From Candidatus Melainabacteria bacterium (GTDB lineage Bacteria > Cyanobacteriota > Vampirovibrionia > Obscuribacterales > Obscuribacteraceae), in assembly GCA_003153555.1 (NCBI GenBank), contig PLZS01000019.1, forward strand, positions 4,141 through 57,245: a DNA stretch of 53,105 nucleotides, written 5' to 3'. Below the pieces are notes generated by a model that was not told the origin of the DNA, did no database searches, and saw only the letters and a program-made list of their open reading frames with translations. Both the position numbers and the translations under genes were made by a program. The stretch's first letter is position 1; each line of letters starts with the position of its first letter. This document shows, piece by piece, positions 1 to 6,784 of the stretch.

Positions 1-406
1 CCCAGCCGTCTGAACTTTCAACAAACATGTGCCAGTTTTGCTTACGAAAATAGCCAATGTTGTCGTTCAATACAGCATTTCCGGCGCTACCGCGATCCGT
101 CTTGTCTTTTGAAAAAACGCTCAGATACTTCGGTCTTTTGAACTTAAACTTCAAACTGTTCTTGTTGTGTTGCCACGATCCGACTTGCTTGATCGCGACA
201 TCAGTTTCCATCTCCCCGGAAAAACTGTCTAAGTCGCGGTAGAACTGACAGGATTGACTGAGAAGCCGGCTCGCCAGCTCGCTACTAGCCGCGCTGCTCG
301 TCGTTGACGGATCAACTATCGCGTGCGCGGAATTGATGGTCATAGAAGCGCTAACCAAGACTGAAATTGCAACACAGGAAACAAACTTAAACACAGAAGG
401 AATCAC
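1..406 (-). CDS. Secreted LolA/DUF2092-like protein, 3' end outside the window
   Basis: An open frame read leftwards from a GTG at 406-404 runs off the window edge (about 135 codons seen). The N-terminus has a clear export signal (hydrophobic FVSCVAISVLVSASM, then AHA). The mature part begins with a helix (QFYRDLDSFSGEME) followed by beta-rich sequence with FKFKRPKYLSVFS. The pattern 'mean helix, then lipid-binding-like strands with RP' resembles LolA or DUF2092 proteins of the periplasm, but that is only fold-level resemblance. The GTG overlaps the TGA of the upstream ParE gene (GTGA), with AAGG a few bases before, so it may be translationally coupled. The start could also lie further in, but only the GTG start retains the signal peptide. 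Confidence 0.55.
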   Translation of the reverse strand, partial: MIPSVFKFVSCVAISVLVSASMTINSAHAIVDPSTTSSAASSELASRLLSQSCQFYRDLDSFSGEMETDVAIKQVGSWQHNKNSLKFKFKRPKYLSVFSKDKTDRGSAGNAVLNDNIGYFRKQNWHMFVESSDGW

Positions 407-705
407 AAGTCGCCTTGCTTGAAAAGTTTCGCAAGGTCCCGTCTGCCGTGGACTATTCTGACAATTTCGATAGCACCATCCAAGGTGCGGTAGAAGATAA
501 CATAGTCTTTTTCGGTTAAGCTTCTCAGCCCGCGTTGAAATTCGGGTCGATTGCGTCCGATGCGCGGATTTGCTACCGCATCCTTACATCGTTCTTCGAG
601 GCGATCAACTACAGCGAAGGCAGCTTGCAGGTTGTCTTTAGCAATGTGTGTACCAATGGTTTGTAAGTCTGTAGCTGCAAGAGGTGAGAAGATTGGCAAT
701 CTCAC
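403..705 (-). CDS. ParE/RelE-superfamily toxin
   Basis: A 100-aa protein with the size and order of ParE toxins: an N-terminal 'FSPLAATDLQTIGTHIA' strand-helix, a helix with RLEERC, the NPRIGRNRPEF segment that usually reads 'P..G..R.E', and a C-terminal strand 'YVIFYRTLDGAIEIVRIVHGRRD'. The family poisons DNA gyrase (ParE) or mRNA (RelE); the ending VHGRRD without RelE catalytic residues favours ParE. Its ATG overlaps the TGA of the upstream antitoxin (ATGA at 702-705), the usual coupling for TA operons. Antitoxin first, toxin second is the normal ParDE order. The family call is firm; the target is not known from sequence. Confidence 0.88.
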   Translation of the reverse strand: MRLPIFSPLAATDLQTIGTHIAKDNLQAAFAVVDRLEERCKDAVANPRIGRNRPEFQRGLRSLTEKDYVIFYRTLDGAIEIVRIVHGRRDLAKLFKQGDL

Positions 706-929
706 TTCGTGCTGCCTTCCTGGCGCAAACGCTCTCGAAGTTCAGCGAAAACCTGCTTGCCGGGGATGCCTTCACCTTTGTCGAGCTGATCGATTCCTAA
801 CTGAAGATCCCGTCTGAGTTCCTGCAGCTTCATTTGTCGCAACAGTTCTTGTTGCTCTTCTTGTGGCAAATCGTTGACCAGCTTGAGGACTTGATCCATT
901 GAGAGCCTTTCTGGTTTTGGTTGAGCCAT
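702..929 (-). CDS. ParD-like antitoxin
   Basis: A 75-aa acidic helical protein directly upstream of and overlapping the ParE toxin. The C-terminal half (RRDLQLGIDQLDKGEGIPGKQ, then VFAELRERLRQ) matches the toxin-binding tail of ParD-type antitoxins, in which 'GI.QLD.GEG' is typical. The N-terminal half (MDQVLKLVNDLPQEEQQELL) is not a classical ribbon-helix-helix and recurs in the antitoxin at 5370-5720 (both begin MAQ.KPER), so the two are paralogues. It should neutralise the toxin and autoregulate the operon; no clear operator is visible upstream. Confidence 0.75.
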   Translation of the reverse strand: MAQPKPERLSMDQVLKLVNDLPQEEQQELLRQMKLQELRRDLQLGIDQLDKGEGIPGKQVFAELRERLRQEGSTK

Positions 930-1159
930 GCTGGTGTACCTCTAGTGTCTTTAGTATAAGCCCAAGTGTGGAAAACGGTTATTTCCGCTTGTCACAGGTA
1001 AGAGCATGTCGCCACACCCGTCGGCGCCGACCTGACGTCAACTACTTTTTGTGCCGGCAAGAACTATTTTCGATGATCAGTAGTCATCCAAATTGACGCA
1101 GATATGCCGATTCAGCACATGCAAAAACCCTTTTATCCAACCTCCATCCAATTGTAAAG

Positions 1160-1205
1160 TTGTTACTTTTCTTGTTACAATTAGTATGATAATGTGTATT
1201 ACACA
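1160..1205 (+). promoter_or_regulatory. Probable promoter/operator of the RHH-MazF operon
   Basis: The 394-bp gap 930-1323 holds no gene. It contains a repeated TTGTTAC (1160-1166 and 1172-1178), a TATGAT box at 1185-1190 and a perfect palindrome TGTGTATTACACA at 1193-1205, all upstream of the antitoxin start at 1324. The palindrome overlapping the promoter is a reasonable autoregulatory operator for a ribbon-helix-helix protein. This is inferred from position only; the -35/-10 spacing (19 bp from TTGTTA) is not ideal. Confidence 0.4.
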
Positions 1206-1323
1206 ATTACTAACGAAATGGAACTTTGGGTTCACAAATCCTTCTTACTATTATGGGATGTGCCCCATATCCGGCACATCGTGACGCAACTAGAGTGTAA
1301 TAAGAAGGCTACAGAGGTGTGAT

Positions 1324-1656
1324 ATGAGAAAGAATCCTGACAAGCGGTTTTCGGTTTGTATTGACCCTGAAGTAGCAAAGGTTTTGGACGAACACGTTGC
1401 CCACACCCCTGATACGAATAGAAGCCAGGTCGTCGAACAGGCGGTTAAGGTTTGGCTATCAGAGAGCTTATCGGGCTATACAGACAAAGAACTGGTACTT
1501 CAAGCGGCTATGAAACTCTACGAAGAACAGCAAGAACAAGAGCTTTATCGAGCATACTACGCAGAATTGAGCGATAAGTCGCGTTCGGAAATCGCCGCGT
1601 GGACTGAAGCTTCTGAAGATTCTGCCAAGTCTCAGTGGTTCCCGCATTCCGGTTAA
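1324..1656 (+). CDS. Ribbon-helix-helix antitoxin
   Basis: A 110-aa protein whose first ~48 residues form a ribbon-helix-helix: strand KRFSVCIDPEVAKVLDEHV, turn, then helix 'TNRSQVVEQAVKVWL'. The remainder is an acidic, helical toxin-binding tail (LYEEQQEQELYRAYYAELSD). A MazF-type toxin follows after 7 bp, so this is the antitoxin and autorepressor of that pair. AGAGG lies 6 bases before the ATG. The last residues (SQWFPHSG) are unusual for the family but remain in frame. Confidence 0.82.
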   Translation: MRKNPDKRFSVCIDPEVAKVLDEHVAHTPDTNRSQVVEQAVKVWLSESLSGYTDKELVLQAAMKLYEEQQEQELYRAYYAELSDKSRSEIAAWTEASEDSAKSQWFPHSG

Positions 1657-1663
1657 ATCGTAA

Positions 1664-2029
1664 ATGAGTCAGCCGACAAACAAGCATCGCGCAGATCCAC
1701 GCAGGGGTGATGTGTGGAAAGTTGCTTTTCCTAACTGCCCGAATGATCCACATTTGCCGCGTCCAGCAATCGTCATTTCTAACGATAAGCACAATCAGTA
1801 CGCTGACAGCGTGCTCGTGGTTCCAGTCTTTAACGACAAGGAATTACCCAGACTTTTGCCAACGCACGTCTCTATAAGCAAAGGAACAGGTGGGTTGACT
1901 AAAGACTCGCGCGCGATGTGTGAGCATATCGCTAGTGTCGATAAAAACAAGTTAGTCGAGCAACTTGGAGTCATGCCATCAATAATTTTGACTTCAATCG
2001 TCCAAGGGATTAAAAAGGCTGTCGAGTAA
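1664..2029 (+). CDS. MazF/PemK-family endoribonuclease toxin
   Basis: A 121-aa protein with the PemK/MazF signature: 'RRGDVWKVAF' opening strand, 'LPRPAIVISNDKHN', 'VLVVPVFND', and 'DSRAMCEHIASVDKNKL' followed by a helix (SIILTSIVQGIKKAV). Family members cleave mRNA at short motifs. It starts seven bases after the RHH antitoxin and is probably cotranscribed. Compared with canonical MazF it has a slightly long, charged N-terminus (MSQPTNKHRADP). A distinct MazEF pair sits at 10379-10959. Confidence 0.88.
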   Translation: MSQPTNKHRADPRRGDVWKVAFPNCPNDPHLPRPAIVISNDKHNQYADSVLVVPVFNDKELPRLLPTHVSISKGTGGLTKDSRAMCEHIASVDKNKLVEQLGVMPSIILTSIVQGIKKAVE

Positions 2030-2057
2030 CTCAGGATTGCCATATTTCTGTAGTGCT

Positions 2058-2077
2058 GGGCACCGTATACGGTGCCC
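2058..2077. repeat. Perfect 20-bp palindrome between convergent genes
   Basis: GGGCACCGTATACGGTGCCC reads identically on both strands. It lies in the 53-bp gap between the ends of the MazF gene and the DUF4143 gene. As RNA it gives a 7-bp stem with a 6-base loop, but no T-run follows, so it would be a poor intrinsic terminator. Confidence 0.7.
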
Positions 2078-2082
2078 CACAA

Positions 2083-3276
2083 TTAGCACAAGGGTCGCGA
2101 TGTCACCCTCCTGAGTTCCTTCACGATGTCCGGCAAACTTATAGCCGTGAGATTTGCTCCAAGTGAAAATCGCTCCAGTCCTGGATAGACGACGAAACGC
2201 GCAGATGGTTGCAAATCCTCGCATGCCAAATGAAATCCCCGCTCAGGTTTGGGAGCCATGCTCCTCTTGATCTCGATCGCCCATAAATCCTGTGGCGGCA
2301 GTGATAGTACGAGATCGACTTCAGCCCCTCCACTCGTGCGATAGAAACCTGCATCCGCACCGAACGGAAGATGTGTGAGAAGGTTTTCGATAACCAACCC
2401 CTCCCAAGTTGCTCCGGCGACAGGATGACCCAACAGCACGTCCATAGTGCCAATGTTGAGAAGCGCGTGCGCCAGCCCACAATCGCGAATATATGTTTTA
2501 GGCGAACGAACCAGCCGCTTGCCAGCATTGCTCATCCACGGGCTTAAACGACGCACCAGCAGCAGATCGACCATTAGGTCCAAATAGCGGCCGACCGTCA
2601 CGCCGCTTACGCCAAGAGAACCTGCAAGTTGGGCAGCATTGAACGGCTGTCCCTGGTTGTGTGCGAGCATTGTCCAGAATCGTCGCAGGGTCTCCGCCGG
2701 TATCCGCGGGCCCAGCTGGGCTATGTCCCGCTCTAAGTAGCTGCGAATAAAATCCTGGCGCCAAGAGACGCTGGCAGCCTCGTTTGAAGCCAGGTAGCTC
2801 TTCGGAAAACCTCCTCTAAGCCAAAGCCGCTCCTGCTCTGCCATCTCCACCTGGATCTCCGTCGCCGAAAATGGTCCAAGCTCCATGTAACCGATCCGTC
2901 CGGCTAGGGTTTCCGAAGATTGTTGGAGCAAATCCAGAGATGCCGAACCCAGTACCAGAAATCGTCCGGTTTCACGTCCTTGCCTTCGCCCTTCGTCGAT
3001 AATGCCACGCAGCGGCTGAAACAGTCCTGGCGCACGATGGATCTCGTCCAACACGATGAAAGTGTCCTGGTATGCAGCAAAAAAGGCCAGCGGATCAGCC
3101 AGCTTCGCCTGATCAAGCGGGGATTCCAGATCCAGGTACAAGGAGGGTCGACTATCGGCAATCGAGCGAGCCAACGTTGTCTTACCGACCTGTCTAGGTC
3201 CAAGAAGCCCGACAGCTGGCTGAAGACTCAGCATCATTTCAAGCTGCTGTTTTTGTTCGCGATTGATCATAACCAT
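2083..3276 (-). CDS. AAA ATPase with DUF4143 domain
   Basis: A 397-aa P-loop ATPase of the widespread AAA_14/DUF4143 type. Walker A GPRQVGKTT is at residues 26-34, Walker B-like FIVLDEIHRAP near 93, sensor-type LVLGSASLDL follows, then a winged-helix segment (AAQLAGSLGVSGVTVGRYLDLM) and the C-terminal DUF4143 region (WEGLVIENLL, then YRTSGGAEVDLVL and AIEIKRS), which resembles a nuclease-like core. The function of the family is unknown; it is common in accessory regions next to TA genes. The gene is full length. A C-terminal fragment of a different DUF4143 protein lies at 7282-7710. Confidence 0.85.
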   Translation of the reverse strand: MVMINREQKQQLEMMLSLQPAVGLLGPRQVGKTTLARSIADSRPSLYLDLESPLDQAKLADPLAFFAAYQDTFIVLDEIHRAPGLFQPLRGIIDEGRRQGRETGRFLVLGSASLDLLQQSSETLAGRIGYMELGPFSATEIQVEMAEQERLWLRGGFPKSYLASNEAASVSWRQDFIRSYLERDIAQLGPRIPAETLRRFWTMLAHNQGQPFNAAQLAGSLGVSGVTVGRYLDLMVDLLLVRRLSPWMSNAGKRLVRSPKTYIRDCGLAHALLNIGTMDVLLGHPVAGATWEGLVIENLLTHLPFGADAGFYRTSGGAEVDLVLSLPPQDLWAIEIKRSMAPKPERGFHLACEDLQPSARFVVYPGLERFSLGANLTAISLPDIVKELRRVTSRPLC

Positions 3277-3357
3277 GTAATTCTAACACTAAATATTAGA
3301 TTAGTAGCCTTCGGCTTGTTTCGTGGACCGGAATAATGGATGAATCAAAGATTAATT

Positions 3358-3409
3358 CCTCTCAGATCGAGAGGACAATTTCTTGCTTTATTCCTCTCAG
3401 GCTGAGAGG
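3358..3409. promoter_or_regulatory. Twin palindromic operators upstream of higBA
   Basis: Two related inverted repeats sit 35 bp apart in the leader of higBA: CCTCTCAGATCGAGAGG (3358-3374, 6-bp arms) and CCTCTCAGGCTGAGAGG (3393-3409, perfect 8-bp arms around one base). Each is preceded by ATT or TTATT. The arrangement fits two HigA-dimer sites on one promoter; binding is inferred from position and symmetry. Confidence 0.72.
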
Positions 3410-3424
3410 ATAGTAATATGAGGA

Positions 3425-3721
3425 ATGGTGCGAAACGTGGAGATTCTGAATTCAAGAGTTATCGACCAGTTTATTGAAAAGCATGCCGACGCGGAAGCCT
3501 CGTTCAAAGATTGGGTAACAAAAACGAGAGCCGCTAAATGGGAGAACAATGCAGATGTTCAAAAGACATTCAATAGTGCCGATCATCTAGGAGATCAGAA
3601 GTTTATTTTCAACATTGGCGGCAATAACTTCCGCATGGCGGCAATGGTCTGGATAGAGAGTGAGAGAGTTTACGTATTAAAGCTTATGACTCATGCTGAA
3701 TACGACAAGGAGAAGTTCTGA
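3425..3721 (+). CDS. higB: HigB-type mRNA interferase toxin
   Basis: A 98-aa HigB-like RelE-superfamily toxin. Visible family features are 'FIEKHADAEASFKDWVTKTRAAKW', 'NNADVQKTFNSADHLG', 'KFIFNIGGNNFRMAAMVW' and the end 'VYVLKLMTHAEYDKE', which in the family carries the catalytic His/Tyr region (HAEYDK). The ATG at 3425 follows AGGA too closely; the GTG at 3437 (VEILNSRVIDQF) matches family N-termini better and may be the true start. Its TGA overlaps the ATG of higA (TGATG at 3719-3723). The order toxin first, antitoxin second is typical of higBA. Confidence 0.87.
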   Translation: MVRNVEILNSRVIDQFIEKHADAEASFKDWVTKTRAAKWENNADVQKTFNSADHLGDQKFIFNIGGNNFRMAAMVWIESERVYVLKLMTHAEYDKEKF

Positions 3722-4134
3722 TGGTAATGGAAAAATATAAAGCTCTTATCGAGCGCTTCGCCTTGGTGCCAATCAAAAACGATGCTCACCTGGACGAAGC
3801 ACACGAAGTTGCCCAAAGTTTGATGCTTAGAGAAGTACCTCTTGCTGCTGACGAAGGTGAATACTTGGAAGTTTTGTTGAATGAAATTGGCAAGTATGAG
3901 AAGAAATATCATGCACTTAAATGTGATGAGATGACGCCCCTTGAACTCTTGCTCTCATTTATGAAAGACCATGGACTAAAGCAAGTAGAGGTAGCAAACG
4001 TGCTTGGCGTGTCTTCTGGTGTCATCAATGAAATAGTGAAGGGCAAAAGGGAGCTAACAAAGGAGCAATGCGTCAAGCTCGGCAATCACTTCAAAGTGAC
4101 ACCGGCTGCATTTCTTCCGAGAGTTTTAGCCTAG
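3721..4134 (+). CDS. higA: HigA-type antitoxin with XRE helix-turn-helix
   Basis: A 137-aa protein with an N-terminal helical region (residues 1-75, rich in Glu/His) and a C-terminal helix-turn-helix, LKQVEVANVLGVSSGVINEI followed by VKGKRELTKEQCVKLGNHF, ending with FLPRV. This architecture (DNA-binding domain at the C-terminus) matches the HigA antitoxins paired with this HigB type. It overlaps higB by one base. It should bind HigB and repress through the two palindromes at 3358-3409. An alternative start is the ATG at 3727. Confidence 0.87.
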   Translation: MVMEKYKALIERFALVPIKNDAHLDEAHEVAQSLMLREVPLAADEGEYLEVLLNEIGKYEKKYHALKCDEMTPLELLLSFMKDHGLKQVEVANVLGVSSGVINEIVKGKRELTKEQCVKLGNHFKVTPAAFLPRVLA

Positions 4135-4245
4135 ATGGTCGCAGGCTGGAAAGCATTGCCAAACTTTGCATAACGAACATCGAGCATAAAACGCCATTGA
4201 TAGTCCATAATCCTAGGATAGTCGACTACAGCGTTGGAATTGAGG

Positions 4246-5070
4246 ATGAACCCACCCTCTGGAAAAAAAACAATTCCGCTAATTGTGCTCGCCATTGGCG
4301 TGCTCTTTGTGACGTTTCACATATTGGTGAATGGCGCAGCATGGATCAAGTCATCTTTTACGCCAATTGCGCATCCATCTACTTACCGTTTCGCAACCTA
4401 TGATAAATTGCTCCACGAAGTCGTCAAAGGTGATTCAGTCGACTACAAAGCCTTGAAAAAATCGCCGCTATTAGACAAAGCGGTGGATGAATTGGCTGTT
4501 GTTAGCCCCGACAAGCTTGAGAACGACAAAGAAAAGCTGTGTTTCTGGATCAATTCGTACAATCTCCTCATCCTAAAATCCATTAGCGACCGCTATCCGA
4601 TCAATTCCATTAGACGTTTAGGTAACTCGATCAGTTTTCGAAAGTTCACCATCGGTGGTGACACTTATTCGGTACGCGATATTCCAGATCTCAAGTTAAA
4701 CTCGTATTTCAAGCGCAATCCATTGCTGACATTTCTTGTCTGCGGCGGCGCCAAAGGGGAGCCTGCCTTGCTAGATCACGCAATCGAACCCGCAACCGTG
4801 ATCACAGACGCGGAGAAAGCACTTGATCAATTCGTCAACAATCCAATGAACACAAGATACGACGAAGTGGCCAACGTCTTTTACATCTCGTCCTATTTTC
4901 AACGATATGATGATTATTTTGTGGCATATTTCGAATCGCCTCATATGCTGGCAGCTACGCACATGAAGAAGCCCGTACCGGTAGCGAACGCCACTGTCTT
5001 AAAAACATTTGCGCGTCAGTTTGATTGGAGCTTGAACGATGTTGACCGTCAAGCAACAAACACTCACTAA
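4246..5070 (+). CDS. DUF547-family protein, membrane-anchored or secreted
   Basis: A 274-aa protein (from ATG 4246; TTG 4234 is less likely). A hydrophobic N-terminal segment (LIVLAIGVLFVTFHILV) is followed by the DUF547 core: YDKLLHEVV, VDYKALKK, the signature 'LCFWINSYNLLILKSI', 'DIPDLKLNSYF', 'NPLLTFLVCGGAKGEP', and a C-terminal 'ISSYFQRYDDYF'. The family has no assigned reaction. The last ~40 codons are duplicated at 8140-8263. The stop codon lies in the first unit of a 23-bp tandem repeat. GGAATTGAGG precedes the ATG. Confidence 0.78.
   Translation: MNPPSGKKTIPLIVLAIGVLFVTFHILVNGAAWIKSSFTPIAHPSTYRFATYDKLLHEVVKGDSVDYKALKKSPLLDKAVDELAVVSPDKLENDKEKLCFWINSYNLLILKSISDRYPINSIRRLGNSISFRKFTIGGDTYSVRDIPDLKLNSYFKRNPLLTFLVCGGAKGEPALLDHAIEPATVITDAEKALDQFVNNPMNTRYDEVANVFYISSYFQRYDDYFVAYFESPHMLAATHMKKPVPVANATVLKTFARQFDWSLNDVDRQATNTH
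4921..5045 (+). repeat. Left copy of a ~124-bp direct repeat
   Basis: The 3' part of the DUF547 gene from GTGGCATA to GATGTTGA recurs at 8140-8263 with roughly 85% identity judged by eye, including a long nearly identical run through CCGTACCGGTAGC and CACTGTCTTAAAAAC. The two copies bracket about 3.1 kb of TA genes and gene fragments. Confidence 0.85.
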
Positions 5071-5130
5071 TAGCCTTTTAGCCGACTCACTAATAGCCTT
5101 TTCACCGACTCGCTAATAGCCTTTTCGCAG
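5062..5130 (+). repeat. Three 23-bp tandem repeats
   Basis: Three head-to-tail units of ACTCACTAATAGCCTTTT plus five variable bases (5062-5084, 5085-5107, 5108-5130). The first unit contains the stop codon of the DUF547 gene. No function is apparent; slippage or a protein-binding array are both possible. Confidence 0.8.
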
Positions 5131-5298
5131 CAGCTGTGATAGTCCGACGGGACAATTTATGGCAGGAAAGGCTGTGATTCATTGGCTGGGCGAGTGATGA
5201 CATTGACACTTCGCCCCCTAAACGCAGCGGAAATCGCAGAGCAGGCGCCTTGCCGTTTGCTCGATGTAGTGGCTGAACACCCCAAGGATTGCCTGGGC

Positions 5299-5331
5299 GC
5301 GTATTGCGCACACAAACTGTCCGCAATACGC
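5299..5331. promoter_or_regulatory. 10-bp inverted repeat upstream of the antitoxin gene
   Basis: GCGTATTGCG (5299-5308) and CGCAATACGC (5322-5331) are perfect complements separated by 13 bases, 38 bp before the antitoxin ATG at 5370. Placement suggests an operator for the TA operon. The rest of the 5131-5369 stretch shows no convincing gene. Confidence 0.45.
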
Positions 5332-5369
5332 AGACGGGATTATACGTGTGAGGCAGAGAGGTTATTGTC

Positions 5370-5720
5370 ATGGCTCAAAGCAAACCAGAGCGCACATTAA
5401 TAGACGAGATCATTAAGCTCGTCTACCCGTTAACGCCGCAGGAACATGACGAGCTAGTAGAACAGATGAAACGGCAGTGGGCCGAAGGCACGGACAATGT
5501 CACGTTTAACCGTAAAGAAAATCAGCAGGCATTTTCTCTGGCTGTCCAGCTTACACCCGAAGAGCAAGAAGAATTGCTTGACGAGCTTAAACTTGTCTGG
5601 TTGCGGCGTGCGTTGGATGAAGGCGAAGACTCGCTGAGGCAGCACGGCGGCATTCCGGCTGATGAAGTGTTTGACAGGCTACAGGCAAAATACGAGCGCA
5701 TGAAGGCTGAAAAGCAGTGA
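5370..5720 (+). CDS. ParD-like antitoxin with internal duplication
   Basis: A 116-aa paralogue of the 702-929 antitoxin (both begin MAQ.KPER). It contains two tandem copies of a short helical unit: LTPQEHDELVEQMKRQW and LTPEEQEELLDELKLVW. These are followed by the toxin-binding tail LRRALDEGEDSLRQHGGIPA, then EVFDRL. AGAGAGG lies eight bases before the ATG, a strong site. Its TGA overlaps a GTG (5717) that opens only a remnant of a toxin gene, so it may now be an orphan antitoxin. Confidence 0.7.
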   Translation: MAQSKPERTLIDEIIKLVYPLTPQEHDELVEQMKRQWAEGTDNVTFNRKENQQAFSLAVQLTPEEQEELLDELKLVWLRRALDEGEDSLRQHGGIPADEVFDRLQAKYERMKAEKQ

Positions 5721-5884
5721 CACTTGTCTTTTCTTCGGATGCTGAGGCTGATTTCGAACGAAGTTTCTGCGGGCACATGCCTTTCTTGAAAAACAGACGG
5801 CTTATCGAATTCAGCCTTCAAATAATTTTTGCACTGTCTTCATCGGAAGGTATAAGCGGTCGGAACGAGCTTTCAAAGGAATGA
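5717..5884 (+). pseudogene. Beheaded ParE-type toxin remnant
   Basis: From the GTG that overlaps the antitoxin stop (GTGA), the frame reads VTLVFSSDAEADFE, which is the usual opening strand and helix of ParE/RelE toxins (compare 'FSPLAATDLQ' at 705). Similarity ends after about 15 residues and the frame then runs antisense into the tail of the GNAT toxin gene until 5884. The rest of the toxin is missing, so a deletion or replacement removed it. The identification rests on a short segment and on synteny. Confidence 0.5.
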
Positions 5885-6338
5885 ATCCCCATTCTTTCGA
5901 ATACCAATTGTAAATCCTGAGATCAATGGCATCTACCACGACCGCAAAGGACGCTATTTCTTTGCTGTGCGTCAGGCTTCTGTTTAGAGCATCCATCAGC
6001 AAATATTCGCCGATACCGCCACCTTTGAATTTCAGATTCCGGGCAAGGCGTCCTATCAAAGTCGCAGGAATCAACGGATAAGGGGGTAATTGTTTACGAA
6101 CGTTTGACTCAAGCTCACCTGGATCAATTGCGGTCGCAGAGAGAGTGTAATAGCCGGCTACGGAATCTGGATCAGCTGCGGAAACGAGTACAAAACACGC
6201 TGACACATTTCGTTTTGCGTCTTGCCCAGCTTGAACTTGAAGATATTTATCCAAGCCGTCGTTGCCGCAGGCAAAGCCAGTTCGGTCGTGGTTCTTAGAT
6301 AGCGGTTGTATAAGCGGCGATTCAACTTGAACCGACAT
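5811..6338 (-). CDS. GNAT acetyltransferase toxin (TacT/AtaT type)
   Basis: A 175-aa GNAT protein with the arrangement of TA acetyltransferases that acetylate aminoacyl-tRNA: N-terminal 'FACGNDGLDKYLQVQAGQD', strand 'ACFVLVSA....VAGYYTLSATAI', 'IPATLIGRLARNLKFKGGGI', the acetyl-CoA loop KGGGIGEYLLMDAL, then 'FAVVVDAID', and the C-terminal Tyr region 'YNWYSKEWGFIPL'. The DUF1778 antitoxin gene ends one base upstream of its start, the standard order. Its 3' end touches the toxin remnant of the opposite strand. Confidence 0.87.
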   Translation of the reverse strand: MSVQVESPLIQPLSKNHDRTGFACGNDGLDKYLQVQAGQDAKRNVSACFVLVSAADPDSVAGYYTLSATAIDPGELESNVRKQLPPYPLIPATLIGRLARNLKFKGGGIGEYLLMDALNRSLTHSKEIASFAVVVDAIDLRIYNWYSKEWGFIPLKARSDRLYLPMKTVQKLFEG

Positions 6339-6339
6339 T

Positions 6340-6642
6340 CTATCCGCTTTTTCGCTGCAAATATCGTTTGGCCGCCGCTTTCAAGTTTGAATTCGGTTCT
6401 GGAGGATTCAGTAAGGCTTGAACGAAAGCCTCGCGATCTTGCTCAGCCAGGCGAATAATTTCGTGTGATTGGATCACGCGTGATGATGCCTCATGCAGAC
6501 TACTGACGACGAATTCCGTAAGAGTTCTTCCTTGAATTGCCGCAGCCTTAGCAAAAATGGCCTTTTCTTGCGCACTTATACGAGCTTCGAGTCTTTCGAC
6601 TTTATAGCCCGGTTGTGTTTCCTTTTTCTTTGAAGATGGCAT
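6340..6642 (-). CDS. DUF1778 antitoxin (TacA type)
   Basis: From the ATG at 6642 a 100-aa protein: basic N-terminus (MPSSKKKETQPG), ribbon-helix-helix 'RLEARISAQEKAIFAKAAAIQGRTLTEFV' split by the usual Gly, 'VSSLHEAS', and the toxin-neutralising tail 'IRLAEQDREAFVQALLNPPEPN'. GAGAGG lies eight bases upstream, whereas the longer frame up to 6684 has no such site. Pairs with the GNAT toxin directly downstream, and should bind acetyltransferase and operator together. Confidence 0.85.
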   Translation of the reverse strand: MPSSKKKETQPGYKVERLEARISAQEKAIFAKAAAIQGRTLTEFVVSSLHEASSRVIQSHEIIRLAEQDREAFVQALLNPPEPNSNLKAAAKRYLQRKSG

Positions 6643-6784
6643 TTTAAGTACCTCTCTATCATCGTACGGCAATTCGCCGCACATGGCAATCGGCGATTAG
6701 GTTTCTCGGTTTCTGGCATTCGGAGCATCAGTCGGCACATCGCGCTGTCACCCTATTATTGTCGCTCACTACTGATATCATTGA

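Noticed and set aside
5062..5130. CRISPR array
   Set aside because: The three 23-bp units are directly tandem without spacers; no other repeat-spacer pattern or cas gene in the window.
5102..5371. 89-codon minus-strand frame
   Set aside because: Runs antisense through the antitoxin leader and the tandem repeats; no start signal and no protein-like pattern.
5182..5400. 72-codon plus-strand frame before the second ParD-like antitoxin
   Set aside because: TTG start without ribosome binding site; it covers the inverted repeat and the strong AGAGAGG site of the next gene, so it is leader DNA.
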